NCBI GenBank assembly: GCA_963789165.1
Contig: CAWBJP010000010.1
Coordinates: forward strand, 124,001-188,000
DNA: 64,000 bases
Direction of reading: 5' to 3'
DNA from: CAWBJP01 sp963789165
GTDB taxonomy: Bacteria > Actinomycetota > Acidimicrobiia > IMCC26256 > BP-133
In this document: in pieces, positions 52,423 to 61,632 of the stretch
Position numbering within the stretch: position 1 is the stretch's first letter
Layout: each line of letters begins with the position of its first letter
Made by a program: the position numbers and the translations under genes
The notes under the pieces: model-generated
What the model was told of the DNA's origin: nothing
The model's database searches: none
What the model saw: the letters and a program-made list of their open reading frames with translations, nothing else

Positions 52423-52475
52423 TCATGGCTCTTCGCCTGGCGGCTCATCGCGACGTCGGTGGGGGCCCCTGCCCC
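52423..52475 (-). repeat. 53-bp dispersed repeat, copy 2
   Basis: Opposite orientation to 5635-5687; the final 29 bases are identical. It lies just after sufU and antisense to it, in the 109-bp gap before the SMP-30 gene. Confidence 0.75.
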
Positions 52476-52490
52476 ACCTCCCGGCGCCAC

Positions 52491-52496
52491 TAGCGT
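52491..52496 (+). promoter_or_regulatory. Putative -10 box (TAGCGT) of the SMP-30 gene
   Basis: TAGCGT followed by 6 nt and ATG 52503; leaderless start predicted. Confidence 0.48.
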
Positions 52497-52502
52497 GGCG
52501 TC

Positions 52503-53396
52503 ATGACCCACGAGCTGAGGACGATCGTCGAAGGACTGTCGTATCTGGAGTGCCCCCGCTGGCATCGGGGCTACCTGCTCGCCTCGGACTTCTACAACTA
52601 TCGGGTGGTGGCCATCACGGCCGAGGCGGTGGCGACGGTGGTCCGGGTCGAGCACCAGCCCGCGGGCCTCGGCTGGCTGCCCGACGGGACCATGCTGGTG
52701 GTGTCGATGAAGGACCGGCGGGTCCTGCGCCTGGAAGGCAACGGCCAGCTGGTGGAGCACGCCGACCTGTCCGGCCTCGCCAGCTGGCACTGCAACGACA
52801 TGGTGGTCGACGCCCAGGGTCGGGCCTACGTCGGCAACTTCGGTTTCGATCTGATGGGCGGCGCCGATCCGGCTCCCGCCGAACTGATCCGGGTCGATCC
52901 CGACGGGAGCGCCGAGGTGGTGGCCAAGGAGATGCTCTTCCCCAACGGCATGGTCATCACCGACGACGGCCGGACCCTGATCGTGGCCGAATCGCTGGGC
53001 CAGCGGCTGACCGCCTTCGACATCGAGGCCGACGGATCAGTGTCCGGCCGGCGGGTGTGGGCCGCCTTCGGCGACCCGCCCACCGCCACCGACTTCGGCG
53101 GGGCCATGGCCCAGCTCAAGGTGGCTCCGGACGGGATCTGCCTCGACGCCGAGGGCTGCGTGTGGTTCGCCGACGCCTTCGGCAACCGGGCGGTGCGCGT
53201 CCGGGAAGGGGGAGAGATCCTCGACGAGGTGTCGGCCGGCGATCTCGGCGTCTTCGCCTGCATGCTCGGTGGATACGACGGCCGCACCCTGTTCCTGTGC
53301 GCCGCCCCCACGTTCGTGGAGGCAGTCGCCCGCGTCGACCACCAGGCCCGCATCCTGGCCGCCAACGTCGCCGTCCCCCACGCCGGCCTGCCGTAG
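52503..53396 (+). CDS. SMP-30/gluconolactonase family protein
   Basis: A 297-residue six-bladed beta-propeller lactonase-type hydrolase: VEGLSYLECPRWHRGYLLASDFYNYRV (metal-ligand Glu), HCNDMVVDAQGRAYVGNFG (Asn/Asp), EMLFPNGMVITDDGRTLIVAES (Asn) and VAPDGICLDAEGCVWFADA (Asp). These are the expected metal sites of the family. Substrates range from gluconolactone to organophosphates; this one is unknown. It has its own leaderless promoter. Confidence 0.9.
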   Translation: MTHELRTIVEGLSYLECPRWHRGYLLASDFYNYRVVAITAEAVATVVRVEHQPAGLGWLPDGTMLVVSMKDRRVLRLEGNGQLVEHADLSGLASWHCNDMVVDAQGRAYVGNFGFDLMGGADPAPAELIRVDPDGSAEVVAKEMLFPNGMVITDDGRTLIVAESLGQRLTAFDIEADGSVSGRRVWAAFGDPPTATDFGGAMAQLKVAPDGICLDAEGCVWFADAFGNRAVRVREGGEILDEVSAGDLGVFACMLGGYDGRTLFLCAAPTFVEAVARVDHQARILAANVAVPHAGLP

Positions 53397-53409
53397 CCGG
53401 CGGGGAGGT

Positions 53410-53542
53410 CAAAAGCGCAATGAAGGGGGCTGGGGCGCCCCCCACCCCGAGGTGATCGCGATCGGTGGGGCATTGCACCGGCAATCGCGATCACCTCCGA
53501 AGTGCACCCGGACCGTGCCGCCCCCTAACCCCCCTTCATTGC
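53410..53542. repeat. 133-bp palindromic element, copy 2 of the AATGAAGGGGG family
   Basis: The ends share the inverted core GCAATGAAGGGGG (53417-53429 and 53530-53542). An inner hairpin lies at 53449-53497. The right end encodes the last codons (AMKGG and the TAG stop) of the penicillin-binding protein on the minus strand. Confidence 0.7.
53449..53497. terminator. Bidirectional hairpin between the SMP-30 and PBP genes
   Basis: Perfect 14-bp stem GAGGTGATCGCGAT/ATCGCGATCACCTC with a smaller CGGTG/CACCG hairpin in its loop. It lies between convergent genes and can serve both as a terminator, though it lacks a T-run. Confidence 0.6.
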
Positions 53543-55729
53543 CGTAGTTGTCGTGGTCGGCGCCACGGTGGCCGCCATCGTCGTGGTCGTCACCGCCGGC
53601 CTCGTCGTCGTGGTCGTCGGCGCCGGCAGGCGCCGCCTCGTCGTCGTGGTCGTGGCCGGCGCTTCCGGGCTCGACGTCGTCGTGGTCGACTCCTCGGCCG
53701 GCGGCTCGCCGGGAACGGTCGTGGTGGTGGACTCCAACGGCAGCGTGCTCGTGGTCGTCGTCGGCGGCGGGTTCAGGATGGTCAGGCCGAGACTCTCCGG
53801 CCCGGCCATTGCCAGCCTTCGAACGGGCACGCCCCGGAGGCCCTCCCGCATCAGGTCGCCGAAGATGGCCGCGGGGAAGCTGCCACCGGTCACGGACCGG
53901 CCGTGGACGTCGTTCATGGGCTGGCGGGGGTCGTAGCCCACCCACACGGCGGTGGACAGCTGGGGGACGTAACCCACGAACCAGGCGTCGATGTTGTCCT
54001 GGGTGGTGCCGGTCTTCCCCGCCACGGGACGGCCGATGGCGCCCGCCGCCCGCCCCGTCCCCGAGCGCACCACTCCCGTCAGGGCCCGGTTGAGCACCGC
54101 CACCTGCCGCTCATCGAAGACCCGGCGGACCTGACGGCGATGGGTGTAGACCGACTTGCCGGCAGGGTCGCGGATGGCGGCGATGGCGTAGGGCTCGGCC
54201 CGCACACCGCCGGCGGCGAAGGTGGCGTAGGCGTTGGCCATGTCCAGCGGGCTCACGCCCCGGTCCAACCCGCCCAGGAACACGGCACCCTGCTTCTCGG
54301 TGGCGCCGGGCGGGATGCCGGCGTCGGTGGCGGTGCGGACCACGTCGCCCACGCCGACCTCACAGCCCAGCTCCACGAACACGACGTTGACGGAGTGGGC
54401 CAGGGCGGTGTCGACATCGATCCGGCCGCCGGCGTCTTCCCCGGCGTAGTTGCGGACGGGCCGGTCCCCGTAGCAGCCGATCTGGCGCCCGGAGGTGCCG
54501 TCGAAGGTGGAACGGGGGTCGATCCCCTCCCGCAGGGCGGCCAGATACACGAAGGGCTTGAAGGCGGAGCCGGCCTGGCGCGCGCCCCGGGTGGCGTATG
54601 GGAACTGGGTGGAGACGAAGTCGAGGCCGCCGAAGAGGTTGCGGATGGCACCGTCGCCCGGAGCCACGCTGGCCACGGCCGTGATCGGGTCGCCGGGCAG
54701 GCCCAGGCGCTCCCCCACCGATGCCTCGGTGGCGGCGAAGACTTTGGCGTCCAGCGTGGTCTCGATGGTGTAGCCGCCGGTAAACAGGCGGGTGAGCCGG
54801 GTCTTGCGGTCGGGCCCCAGGGCCTCGAGCGTGGCCGCCTCCCGCTTCACGTGATCGACGAAGTGGGGGGCGAGCGACACCCCCGGCGGACGGGGCGGAG
54901 CGAGCAGGAGCGGCTCCACCTGGGCCTGGGCCAGGGCCTCGTCCGTGATCCAGTGGTGGGCGGACATGGCGGCCAGCACCTCGTCGCGCCGGGCGAGCAC
55001 GGCCTCGGGGCGCTTCCGGGGATTGAGGAAGCTGGGAGCCCGGATCTTGCCGGCCAGGATGGCCGCCTGCGCCGGGGTGAGCTGGGCCGGGTCCACCCCG
55101 AAGAAGGTCTGGGCCCCGGCCCGGATGCCGTAGGCGCCCTCCCCGAAGTAGACCTGGTTGAGGTAGCGCTCGAGGAGCTTGTCCTTGGTGTAGCGCTGCT
55201 CCAGCGCGCTGGAGAACAGCACCTCCTTGACCTTGCGCAGGATGGTCCGCTCGCCCGACGTGTAGTTGACCTTGGCCAACTGCTGGGTGATGGTGCTGCC
55301 CCCTTGGGCATGCCCGAGCAGCGTGTGGACGATGGCCCGTCCCACCGCCTCCGGGTCGGTGCCGCTGTGCTCGTAGAAGCGCGAGTCCTCGGCCGCCAGC
55401 ACGGCCTGACGGACGTGGAGGGGAACGTCGGCGATGTCGAGCACGGCCCGGCGGCCGTCCTCCCCCGACAGCTCGGCGATGACGCTCCCGTCGGCGGCCA
55501 GCACCGGGGTTGTCACGGGCAGGGCGTCGAAGTCGGGGACGATGGGGGTGAGCGGGGACGCCAGCCACAGCACGGCCCGGCTCGAGGCCATGGCCGCCGC
55601 CCGGCGGAAGGGCGGGACGGCCCCCACCACCAGGAGGACGACGGCCGTGCCCAAGAGCACAGGCTTCCAGGGAACCCGGCTCAGATGCCGGCGCAGATGG
55701 GGAGCCAGCGAGCGGAGGTGAGCAACCAT
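53525..55729 (-). CDS. Class A penicillin-binding protein (transglycosylase/transpeptidase)
   Basis: A 734-residue bifunctional peptidoglycan synthase. It has one N-terminal transmembrane helix (VLLGTAVVLLVVGAV). The GT51 domain shows the catalytic Glu in AAEDSRFYEHSG, then GGSTITQQLAKV and RKVKEVLFSSALE. The transpeptidase domain shows the serine in GSAFKPF (SxxK), AHSVN (SxN) and GKTGTTQD (KTG). The last 85 residues are Thr/Pro-rich with many TTTT runs, a flexible cell-wall tail. ATG 55729 is preferred over TTG 55762. The final codons lie in a dispersed repeat. Confidence 0.94.
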   Translation of the reverse strand: MVAHLRSLAPHLRRHLSRVPWKPVLLGTAVVLLVVGAVPPFRRAAAMASSRAVLWLASPLTPIVPDFDALPVTTPVLAADGSVIAELSGEDGRRAVLDIADVPLHVRQAVLAAEDSRFYEHSGTDPEAVGRAIVHTLLGHAQGGSTITQQLAKVNYTSGERTILRKVKEVLFSSALEQRYTKDKLLERYLNQVYFGEGAYGIRAGAQTFFGVDPAQLTPAQAAILAGKIRAPSFLNPRKRPEAVLARRDEVLAAMSAHHWITDEALAQAQVEPLLLAPPRPPGVSLAPHFVDHVKREAATLEALGPDRKTRLTRLFTGGYTIETTLDAKVFAATEASVGERLGLPGDPITAVASVAPGDGAIRNLFGGLDFVSTQFPYATRGARQAGSAFKPFVYLAALREGIDPRSTFDGTSGRQIGCYGDRPVRNYAGEDAGGRIDVDTALAHSVNVVFVELGCEVGVGDVVRTATDAGIPPGATEKQGAVFLGGLDRGVSPLDMANAYATFAAGGVRAEPYAIAAIRDPAGKSVYTHRRQVRRVFDERQVAVLNRALTGVVRSGTGRAAGAIGRPVAGKTGTTQDNIDAWFVGYVPQLSTAVWVGYDPRQPMNDVHGRSVTGGSFPAAIFGDLMREGLRGVPVRRLAMAGPESLGLTILNPPPTTTTSTLPLESTTTTVPGEPPAEESTTTTSSPEAPATTTTTRRRLPAPTTTTTRPAVTTTTMAATVAPTTTTTAMKGG

Positions 55730-55832
55730 GGCCGGTTGGTCTCCGCTGCGGCCCCCCGGCAAACGGAGAGCGCAGCGTCGGGCGCAACTTTGCCGGAAAT
55801 GTCCGGTTCAGCGACGCCTTCCTGAAGGGGCC

Positions 55833-56645
55833 TTAACCCCCGAGGAAATCGCGCACCAGGGTGGCGAACTCCGCCGGGCGTTCCAGCGGCGCCATGTGGC
55901 CGGCGCCGGCCAGCACCTCGAGGCGGGCGCCGGCGATCCCCGACGCATAGGCCTCCGGGTGGGCCGGGGGCAGGAGACCGTCCTTCTCCCCCGCCACCAC
56001 CAACGTGGGGGCCGACACCCGGCGCAGGCGGCTCCGCAGCTTCGGGTTGTGCAGGTAGGGGTTCCAACCGATCTTGGCCGTGGCCGACATCGACGACCAC
56101 ATCGGCAGGAGGATGGCGACGGGCAGCTCGGACATGCTCATCAGGTCGCCCATCTTCGACGACAGGGCGTGCATCATCTGCGCCATCGGGTGGGCCTGGT
56201 CGGCGAAGAGGTCCTGGGCCAGCTCGGCCGGGCTCCGCCCGAAGATCTGACCCACCGGCGCACCGTCGATGTACAGCCCCACCGGGCTGACCAGCACCAG
56301 CTTCCCGACCCGCTCGGGCGATCGGGTGGCCAGCTCGGCCGCCAGCCACCCACCCAGGGACAGGCCGATCACCGCCGGGGCGGACAGCTCCAGGGCGTCG
56401 AGCACGTCGAGCAGGTGGAAGGCGGCGTCCTCGATGCCGTCGATGCCCTCGATGCCCTCCGACTCCCCGAAGCCGGGGAACAGCGGGACGATCACGTCGT
56501 GGTCGTCGGCCAGGTCCTCGAGTGCGGGATGGACCGCCTCCCCCGCCGCCGAGTGCAGGTAGACCACCGGTTCCCCGGCGCCGCCCCGCAGCACCGAGAT
56601 CTTCCCCGCCGGCGTGGCGATCTTCGACTCCACCAGGTTGGCCAT
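55833..56645 (-). CDS. Alpha/beta hydrolase
   Basis: A 270-residue serine hydrolase: VVYLHSAAGE, FPGFGESEGIEGIDGIEDAA, the nucleophile elbow VIGLSLGGWLAAEL, the Asp in VAGEKDGLLPPAHPEAY and the His in GAGHMAPLERP. It overlaps the LLM oxidoreductase gene by one base, so the two act in one operon, perhaps in oxidative breakdown of a cyclic or ester-forming substrate (inference). Confidence 0.9.
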   Translation of the reverse strand: MANLVESKIATPAGKISVLRGGAGEPVVYLHSAAGEAVHPALEDLADDHDVIVPLFPGFGESEGIEGIDGIEDAAFHLLDVLDALELSAPAVIGLSLGGWLAAELATRSPERVGKLVLVSPVGLYIDGAPVGQIFGRSPAELAQDLFADQAHPMAQMMHALSSKMGDLMSMSELPVAILLPMWSSMSATAKIGWNPYLHNPKLRSRLRRVSAPTLVVAGEKDGLLPPAHPEAYASGIAGARLEVLAGAGHMAPLERPAEFATLVRDFLGG

Positions 56646-57814
56646 CAGGCCACCGCTTCCTTCTTCTCCAGCACCGGCTCGCCCTCCGGGAACTCGGCCC
56701 GCAGCCGCGGCATGACCTGTTCGGCGAACAGTCCCAGGTTCTGGCGGGTCGCCTCGGCCCCCAGCGTGCCCAGCTGGAACAGGCCGAGCAGGTTCCCGGC
56801 GCCGATCCGGCGGGTGGCCTCGGCCAGCTGGTCGAAGACGGTGTCGGGGCTGCCCACGATGGCGAACCGGCCCGCCACCACGTCGTCCCAGTCCTTGACC
56901 GAGGTGATGAACGAGGCCCCGCCCTTGAGGACGCCGGGCAGCGAGCGGGTCGAGAAATAACCCGGGGGCGACACGGTGAGGCCGGGCAGGAGGCGGTCCC
57001 GGAAGTACCAGAAGTGCTCCTCGTACTCCGCCCGGGCCGAGGCGTCGGTGTCGGAAACGTAGATGGGGGCGAGTACCCCGCACTGGAGGGGGTCGGCCTC
57101 GTAGCCCTCGGCCTCGCACGCTTGGCGGAACAGCTGGTAGGTCCGGTCGAACACGTCGAAGTGGAAGTAGGGGATGCCCATGTAGGCGTAGCGCCGCTTG
57201 GCCACGAACTCGATGGTCTCGAGCGACCCCACCCCGGGGATCCACACCTCGGGATGGGGCTGCTGGAGGGGACGGGGCCACGGGTTCACGTAGCGGATGC
57301 GGTAGTGCTTGCCGGAAAACTCGAAGGGCCCGGGCGTCGTCCACGCCTGCATGATCAGGTCGTGGGCCTCCACGAAACGCTCCCGGGCTTGCGCCGGGTT
57401 GAGGGAGAAGGAGTAGTACTCGGGCCCGCCACCGACGACGAACCCGGCGATGAGGCGCCCGCCGGAGATCACATCGATCATGGCGAACTCCTCCGCCACC
57501 CGGGTGGGCGGGTCGTAGAGGGGGAGGGCGTTGCCCACCACCGCGATCTTCACCCGGGTGGTCTGGCGCGCCAGGATGGAGGCGATGAGGTTGGGGGAGG
57601 GCATGTTGCCGTAGGCGTTCTGGTGGTGCTCGTTGACGCACACGCCGTCGAAGCCCAGCTCCTCGGCCAGGATCAGCTCGTCGAGGTAGCGGTTGTAGAG
57701 CTGATGCCCGAGCGCCGGGTCGTAGAGCTCGTTGGGGCACGTGATCCAGGCCGGACCCTCGTAGCTCGCCGGCAGGTCCGTGTACGGCATCAGATGAAAG
57801 GAGAAGAAGCGCAT
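56645..57814 (-). CDS. LLM class flavin-dependent oxidoreductase
   Basis: A 389-residue bacterial luciferase-like monooxygenase with a TIM barrel: MRFFSFHLMPYTDLP, AEELGFDGVCVNEHHQNAYG, NLIASILARQTTRVKIAVVG, PPTRVAEEFAMIDVISGGRLIAGFVVG and FAIVGSPDTVFDQLAEA. The substrate is unknown and the flavin may be FMN or F420. It is followed by the hydrolase gene with a TGATG overlap and lies 12 nt downstream of sufC. Confidence 0.92.
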   Translation of the reverse strand: MRFFSFHLMPYTDLPASYEGPAWITCPNELYDPALGHQLYNRYLDELILAEELGFDGVCVNEHHQNAYGNMPSPNLIASILARQTTRVKIAVVGNALPLYDPPTRVAEEFAMIDVISGGRLIAGFVVGGGPEYYSFSLNPAQARERFVEAHDLIMQAWTTPGPFEFSGKHYRIRYVNPWPRPLQQPHPEVWIPGVGSLETIEFVAKRRYAYMGIPYFHFDVFDRTYQLFRQACEAEGYEADPLQCGVLAPIYVSDTDASARAEYEEHFWYFRDRLLPGLTVSPPGYFSTRSLPGVLKGGASFITSVKDWDDVVAGRFAIVGSPDTVFDQLAEATRRIGAGNLLGLFQLGTLGAEATRQNLGLFAEQVMPRLRAEFPEGEPVLEKKEAVA

Positions 57815-57826
57815 GACCGGACGGTA

Positions 57827-58591
57827 TCAATCCCGGTCGGGGGCGATCCCTTCGTAGCCGCTCTTCTCGAGCTCGTCCGCCAGTTCCGGGCCCCCCGAGA
57901 GCACCACGGTGCCTTCCCTCAGCACATGGACCCGGTCGGGTCGCAGCTCGGTCAGGAGGCGGGTGTAGTGGGTGATGGCCAGGACCCCCAGCCCCGGTTC
58001 TCCGGGGACACCCCCGCCCCCGGGCTCGCTCATCGCCTCGATGCGGCGGGCGACGTCGCGCAGGGCGTCGATGTCGAGGCCGGAGTCGATCTCGTCGATA
58101 ACGGCGATCTTGGGCTGGAGGACGGCCAGCTGCACCGTCTCGTTGCGCTTCTTCTCCCCTCCGGAGAAGGAGACGTTCACGGCCCGGTCCATCACCAAGG
58201 TGGCCAGCCCCACCGCCTCGGCCTCGGCCGCCAGCCGGCCGGCCAGCCCATCAACAGGGGCCCGGCGGGCGATGAGTGCCTCCTTCAGCATGGCTTCCAG
58301 CGACACGCCCGGGATCTCGGTGGGGTACTGCATGGCCAGGAACAGCCCCTGGGCCGCCCGCTCGTGGGTGGGCAGGCCGAGGAGCTCCACCCCGTCGAGG
58401 GTGACCGAACCGCCCGTCACCTCGTAGTCGGGATGCCCCATCAGGGCGTGGGCCAGCGTCGACTTCCCCGACCCGTTGGGGCCCATCAGGGCGTGCACCT
58501 CACCGGAGCGGACCTCCAGGGTCACGCCGTTGAGGATGGGCTTTCCCGCCACCTTGGCCCGCAGGTCGTCGATGCGCAGAACGTGCGTCAT
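57827..58591 (-). CDS. sufC: Fe-S cluster assembly ATPase SufC (copy 2), with an inserted repeat
   Basis: A 254-residue SufC: HALMGPNGSGKSTLAHALMG (Walker A), GLFLAMQYPTEIPGV, VSFSGGEKKRNETVQLAVLQPKIAVIDEIDSGLDIDAL and LAITHYTRLLTEL. Between the helix after Walker B and the switch strand lies SEPGGGGVPGEPG, absent from copy 1 and encoded by a GGGGTGTCCCC-type mini-repeat; the frame is kept. It is last in the sufB-sufD-Rieske-sufC operon and overlaps the Rieske gene by 4 nt. Confidence 0.94.
   Translation of the reverse strand: MTHVLRIDDLRAKVAGKPILNGVTLEVRSGEVHALMGPNGSGKSTLAHALMGHPDYEVTGGSVTLDGVELLGLPTHERAAQGLFLAMQYPTEIPGVSLEAMLKEALIARRAPVDGLAGRLAAEAEAVGLATLVMDRAVNVSFSGGEKKRNETVQLAVLQPKIAVIDEIDSGLDIDALRDVARRIEAMSEPGGGGVPGEPGLGVLAITHYTRLLTELRPDRVHVLREGTVVLSGGPELADELEKSGYEGIAPDRD
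57996..58028 (-). repeat. GGGGTGTCCCC-type mini-repeat, copy G, inside sufC
   Basis: The minus strand reads CCCGGGGGCGGGGGTGTCCC and flank and encodes PGGGGVPGEP. It interrupts a conserved protein at a surface loop without a frame shift. Confidence 0.65.
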
Positions 58592-58905
58592 GGCAGCTTC
58601 ACCAGGACGTCGTCCCCCTGGACCCGGACCTCGTAGACGGGGACGGGCTGGGTGGCGGGGAGAGTGAGCGGTTCACCCGACTCGAGAGAGAAGGCCGAGC
58701 CGTGTTGGGGACACTCGATCTCGCGCTCCTCGGGCCACACCTCGCCGCCTGAGAGCGACGCCTCGGCATGGGAGCAGCGGTCGCCCAGCACGTACCAGCT
58801 GTCGTCGCCGACGCGGACGACGGCCAGGCGGTACCCGCTGGTGTCGACCCGGATGGACGAGTCGGGCTCCACGTCGCCCACGGAACAGACCTTGACCTCA
58901 GGCAA
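58588..58905 (-). CDS. Rieske [2Fe-2S] ferredoxin-like protein
   Basis: A 105-residue soluble Rieske protein with cluster ligands in GDRCSHAEASL (CxH) and ECPQHGSAFSL (CxxH) and a closing ATQPVPVYEVRVQGDDVLV. Members occur with aromatic dioxygenases or nitrite reductase, and in actinobacteria also inside suf operons. Its place between sufD and sufC with overlaps on both sides suggests electron supply for cluster assembly. Confidence 0.93.
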   Translation of the reverse strand: MPEVKVCSVGDVEPDSSIRVDTSGYRLAVVRVGDDSWYVLGDRCSHAEASLSGGEVWPEEREIECPQHGSAFSLESGEPLTLPATQPVPVYEVRVQGDDVLVKLP

Positions 58906-60193
58906 GGGTGCTCCCCGGGCCGTCGTCGGGATGGCAGCACCGGCGGGCCTCGAACTTCCGGGCCACGGCGGAGCGCAGCGGCCCGGCCAGATCGGAGAGG
59001 GGCAGCCGGGCGATGACGTCCTCGAAGAACCCGAACACGATGAGGCGCTCGGCCACCTCGGGCGGGACGCCGCGGCTCTCGAGGTAGTAGAGCTGGTCGA
59101 GGTCGATGGGGCCCACGGCCGAGGCGTGGGAGCACTTCACGTCGTTGGCCTCGATCTCCAGGTTGGGGATCGACCAGGCCGCCGCCCCCTCGGAGAGCAC
59201 CAGGTTGCGGTTGGTCTGGGCGGCGCGGGCCCGCTGGGCGCTCTCCCGCAGGTGCACCAGGCCCGAGTAGACGCTGCGGGCCTCGTCCTCCACCGCCCCC
59301 TTGAACAGCAGGTCGGAGGTGGTGTGGTGGGCGGCGTGGTCCTGGAGGGTGCGGAAGTCGAGCATCTGGGACTCGTTGGCGAAGTAGACCGCCACCATCT
59401 CCGAGGAGCCGCCGGGGCCGGCCAGCAGCGCCTCGGTGCGCAGGCGGGCGTAGTCGCCGCCCAGCGCCACCGCCGACGTGCGCAGGGTGGCGTCCTGGCC
59501 CACCTGGGCCCGCTGGAGGGCGATCTGCCACACGTGCTGGCCCTGGTCCTGCAGAGCGAGGTAGCTGACCCGGGAGGCGTCGCCCACCACCAGCTCAGTG
59601 ACGGGGACCGTCAGGTGCTCCTCGTCGTCGTCGAAGGAGTCGAAGCGCTCGAGGACGGACACCTCGGCGTCGGCCCCGGCGACCACCAGGGTGTGGGGGA
59701 AGGAGGCGAGCCCGTTGCCCCGGCTCTCGTGCTTGACCAGGAACGGGCGGTCGACCACGACCCCGTCGGGCACCCGGATGAAGGCACCACCGGCCAGGAA
59801 GGCGTCGTGAAGGTCGACGAAGGGGTCCCGGGAGGCGTCCGAGCAGGTCCCCAGCCACTGCTGGGCCTCGGGATGGGCGGCCAGGTCGGCCAACGCCACG
59901 CCCTTGGAGGCCAGGGCCTCGTCGAGCACGGCCTTGACCAGGAAGCCGTTCTGACAGACGACGTGGCCGGCCCACCGACCGGTGTCTCCGATCACGGCGT
60001 CGGGGCCCTGATAGCGCGGGGCCGGCCGGTAGCGGTCCAGGTCGAACTGGTCGATGCGGCTGTAGCGCCAGGCCTCTTCGGCGGGGGTGGGCAGCGAGCC
60101 CGCGGCGAAGCGTTCCACCGCGGCCCGGCGCCGCTCCACCAGCCACCCGGGGCCGGCCAGAGCTTGCGCCGCCTCGGCCGTGAACTCTCCCAT
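58898..60193 (-). CDS. sufD: Fe-S cluster scaffold protein SufD
   Basis: A 431-residue SufBD-fold protein: PTPAEEAWRYSRIDQFDLDRY at the start, the right-handed beta-helix core with LQDHAAHHTTSDLLFKGAVED, and TNRNLVLSEGAAAWSIPNLEIEANDVKCSHASAVGPIDLDQLYYLESRG, which is the SufB/SufD signature. ATG 60193 begins MGEFTAEAAQAL and follows sufB by 8 nt. It overlaps the Rieske gene by 8 nt. Confidence 0.94.
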   Translation of the reverse strand: MGEFTAEAAQALAGPGWLVERRRAAVERFAAGSLPTPAEEAWRYSRIDQFDLDRYRPAPRYQGPDAVIGDTGRWAGHVVCQNGFLVKAVLDEALASKGVALADLAAHPEAQQWLGTCSDASRDPFVDLHDAFLAGGAFIRVPDGVVVDRPFLVKHESRGNGLASFPHTLVVAGADAEVSVLERFDSFDDDEEHLTVPVTELVVGDASRVSYLALQDQGQHVWQIALQRAQVGQDATLRTSAVALGGDYARLRTEALLAGPGGSSEMVAVYFANESQMLDFRTLQDHAAHHTTSDLLFKGAVEDEARSVYSGLVHLRESAQRARAAQTNRNLVLSEGAAAWSIPNLEIEANDVKCSHASAVGPIDLDQLYYLESRGVPPEVAERLIVFGFFEDVIARLPLSDLAGPLRSAVARKFEARRCCHPDDGPGSTLA

Positions 60194-60201
60194 GCCTGCC
60201 T

Positions 60202-61599
60202 CTAACCGACGGAGCCTTCCATGGAGAGCTCGATGAGCCGGGACAGCTCGACGGCGTACTCCATGGGCAGGGTCTTGACCACCGGCTCGATGAACCCGTT
60301 GACGATCATGGCCGTCGCCTGGGTCTCGGACAGCCCGCGGGACATCAGGTAGAAGATCTGGTCCTCGCCCACCTTGGAGACGGTGGCCTCGTGGCCGATC
60401 CGGGCGTCCTGCTCCTCGATCTCCATGTAGGGGTAGGTGTCGGAGCGAGAGTCCTCGTCCAGGATGAGGGCGTCGCAGCGGACGTGGCTCTTGGTCTTGT
60501 AACAGCCGGGGTCGACCCGGACCAGACCGCGGTAGGTGGTGCGGCCGCCGTCCTTGGAGATCGACTTCGACTCGATGAGGCTGGTCGTCTCGGGGGCGGC
60601 GTGGATCATCTTGGCCCCGGCGTCCTGGTGCTGGCCGGCACCGGCGTAGGCCACGGACAGCACCTCGCCATGGGCCTTGGGCCCGGTCAGGTACACCGAC
60701 GGGTACTTCATGGTCAGCTTGGAGCCCAGGTTCCCGTCGATCCAGCTGACGGTGGCCTCGGCCTCGGCCTTGGCCCGCTTGGTGACCAGGTTGTAGACGT
60801 TGGGCGACCAGTTCTGGATGGTCGAGTAGCGCACGTTGGAGCCGGGCTTGGCCACGATCTCCACCACGGCCGAGTGGAGCGAGTCGCCGGTGTAGACCGG
60901 CGCCGAGCAGCCCTCGACGTAGTGGACCGAGGAGCCCTCGTCCACGATGATCAGCGTCCGCTCGAACTGGCCCATGTTCTCGGCGTTGATGCGGAAGTAG
61001 GCCTGGAGCGGCATCTCCACGTGGGTGTCGGGCGGCACGTAGATGAAGCTGCCCCCGGACCATACGGCCGAGTTGAGGGCGGCGAACTTGTTGTCGTTGG
61101 GGGGGATGATCGACCCGAAGTAGGGCTTGACCAGGTCGGGCCACTCGCGCACGGCGGTGTCCATGTCGGCGAAGAGGACGCCCTGTTCCTCGAGCTCGAC
61201 CCGGTTCTTGTGATACACGACCTCGGACTCGTACTGGGCCGTCACGCCGGAGAGGAACTTGCGCTCGGCCTCGGGGATGCCGAGCTTCTCGTAGGTGTTC
61301 TTGACGCTCTCCGGGAGCATGTCCCAGTCGTTGACCTGCTTGTTGGTCGGCTTGATGTAGTAGTAGATGTCGTCGAAGTCGATGGTGGGCATGTTCTTGG
61401 CGAACCACTCCAGCATCGGCTTGCGCTCGAACATCTTCAGGGCGCGCAGACGGAACTTGCGCATCCAGTCCGGCTCGCCCTTCATCCAGGACATCTCGTT
61501 GATGACGTCCTCGTTCAGGCCCTTGCGGGGCTTGAAGACGTATTCCTCGGGATCCGACCAGCCGAGTTTGTATCGGCCCAGGTCAATCGTGGTGGTCAC
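60202..61599 (-). CDS. sufB: Fe-S cluster scaffold protein SufB
   Basis: A 465-residue SufB: LNEDVINEMSWMKGEPDWMRKFRL, ERKPMLEWFAKNMPTIDFDDIYYYI, SFIYVPPDTHVEMPLQAYFRIN, EGCSAPVYTGDSLHSAVVE and RGLVRVDPGCYKTKSHVRCDALILDEDSRSDTYPY. Together with SufD and SufC it forms the complex on which clusters are built. It starts at GTG 61599. A palindrome like that upstream of the other suf operon lies 34 bp before the start, and GATAAT within it could be the -10 box. Confidence 0.96.
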   Translation of the reverse strand: MTTTIDLGRYKLGWSDPEEYVFKPRKGLNEDVINEMSWMKGEPDWMRKFRLRALKMFERKPMLEWFAKNMPTIDFDDIYYYIKPTNKQVNDWDMLPESVKNTYEKLGIPEAERKFLSGVTAQYESEVVYHKNRVELEEQGVLFADMDTAVREWPDLVKPYFGSIIPPNDNKFAALNSAVWSGGSFIYVPPDTHVEMPLQAYFRINAENMGQFERTLIIVDEGSSVHYVEGCSAPVYTGDSLHSAVVEIVAKPGSNVRYSTIQNWSPNVYNLVTKRAKAEAEATVSWIDGNLGSKLTMKYPSVYLTGPKAHGEVLSVAYAGAGQHQDAGAKMIHAAPETTSLIESKSISKDGGRTTYRGLVRVDPGCYKTKSHVRCDALILDEDSRSDTYPYMEIEEQDARIGHEATVSKVGEDQIFYLMSRGLSETQATAMIVNGFIEPVVKTLPMEYAVELSRLIELSMEGSVG

Positions 61600-61632
61600 A
61601 GGGCATCGCCCCCCGGCGAGAAGGTCATGGAA

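Noticed and set aside
58898..61408. One 836-codon minus-strand frame spanning sufB and sufD
   Set aside because: Only its last 431 codons encode SufD. The upstream part is the out-of-frame shadow of sufB, which is intact in its own frame.
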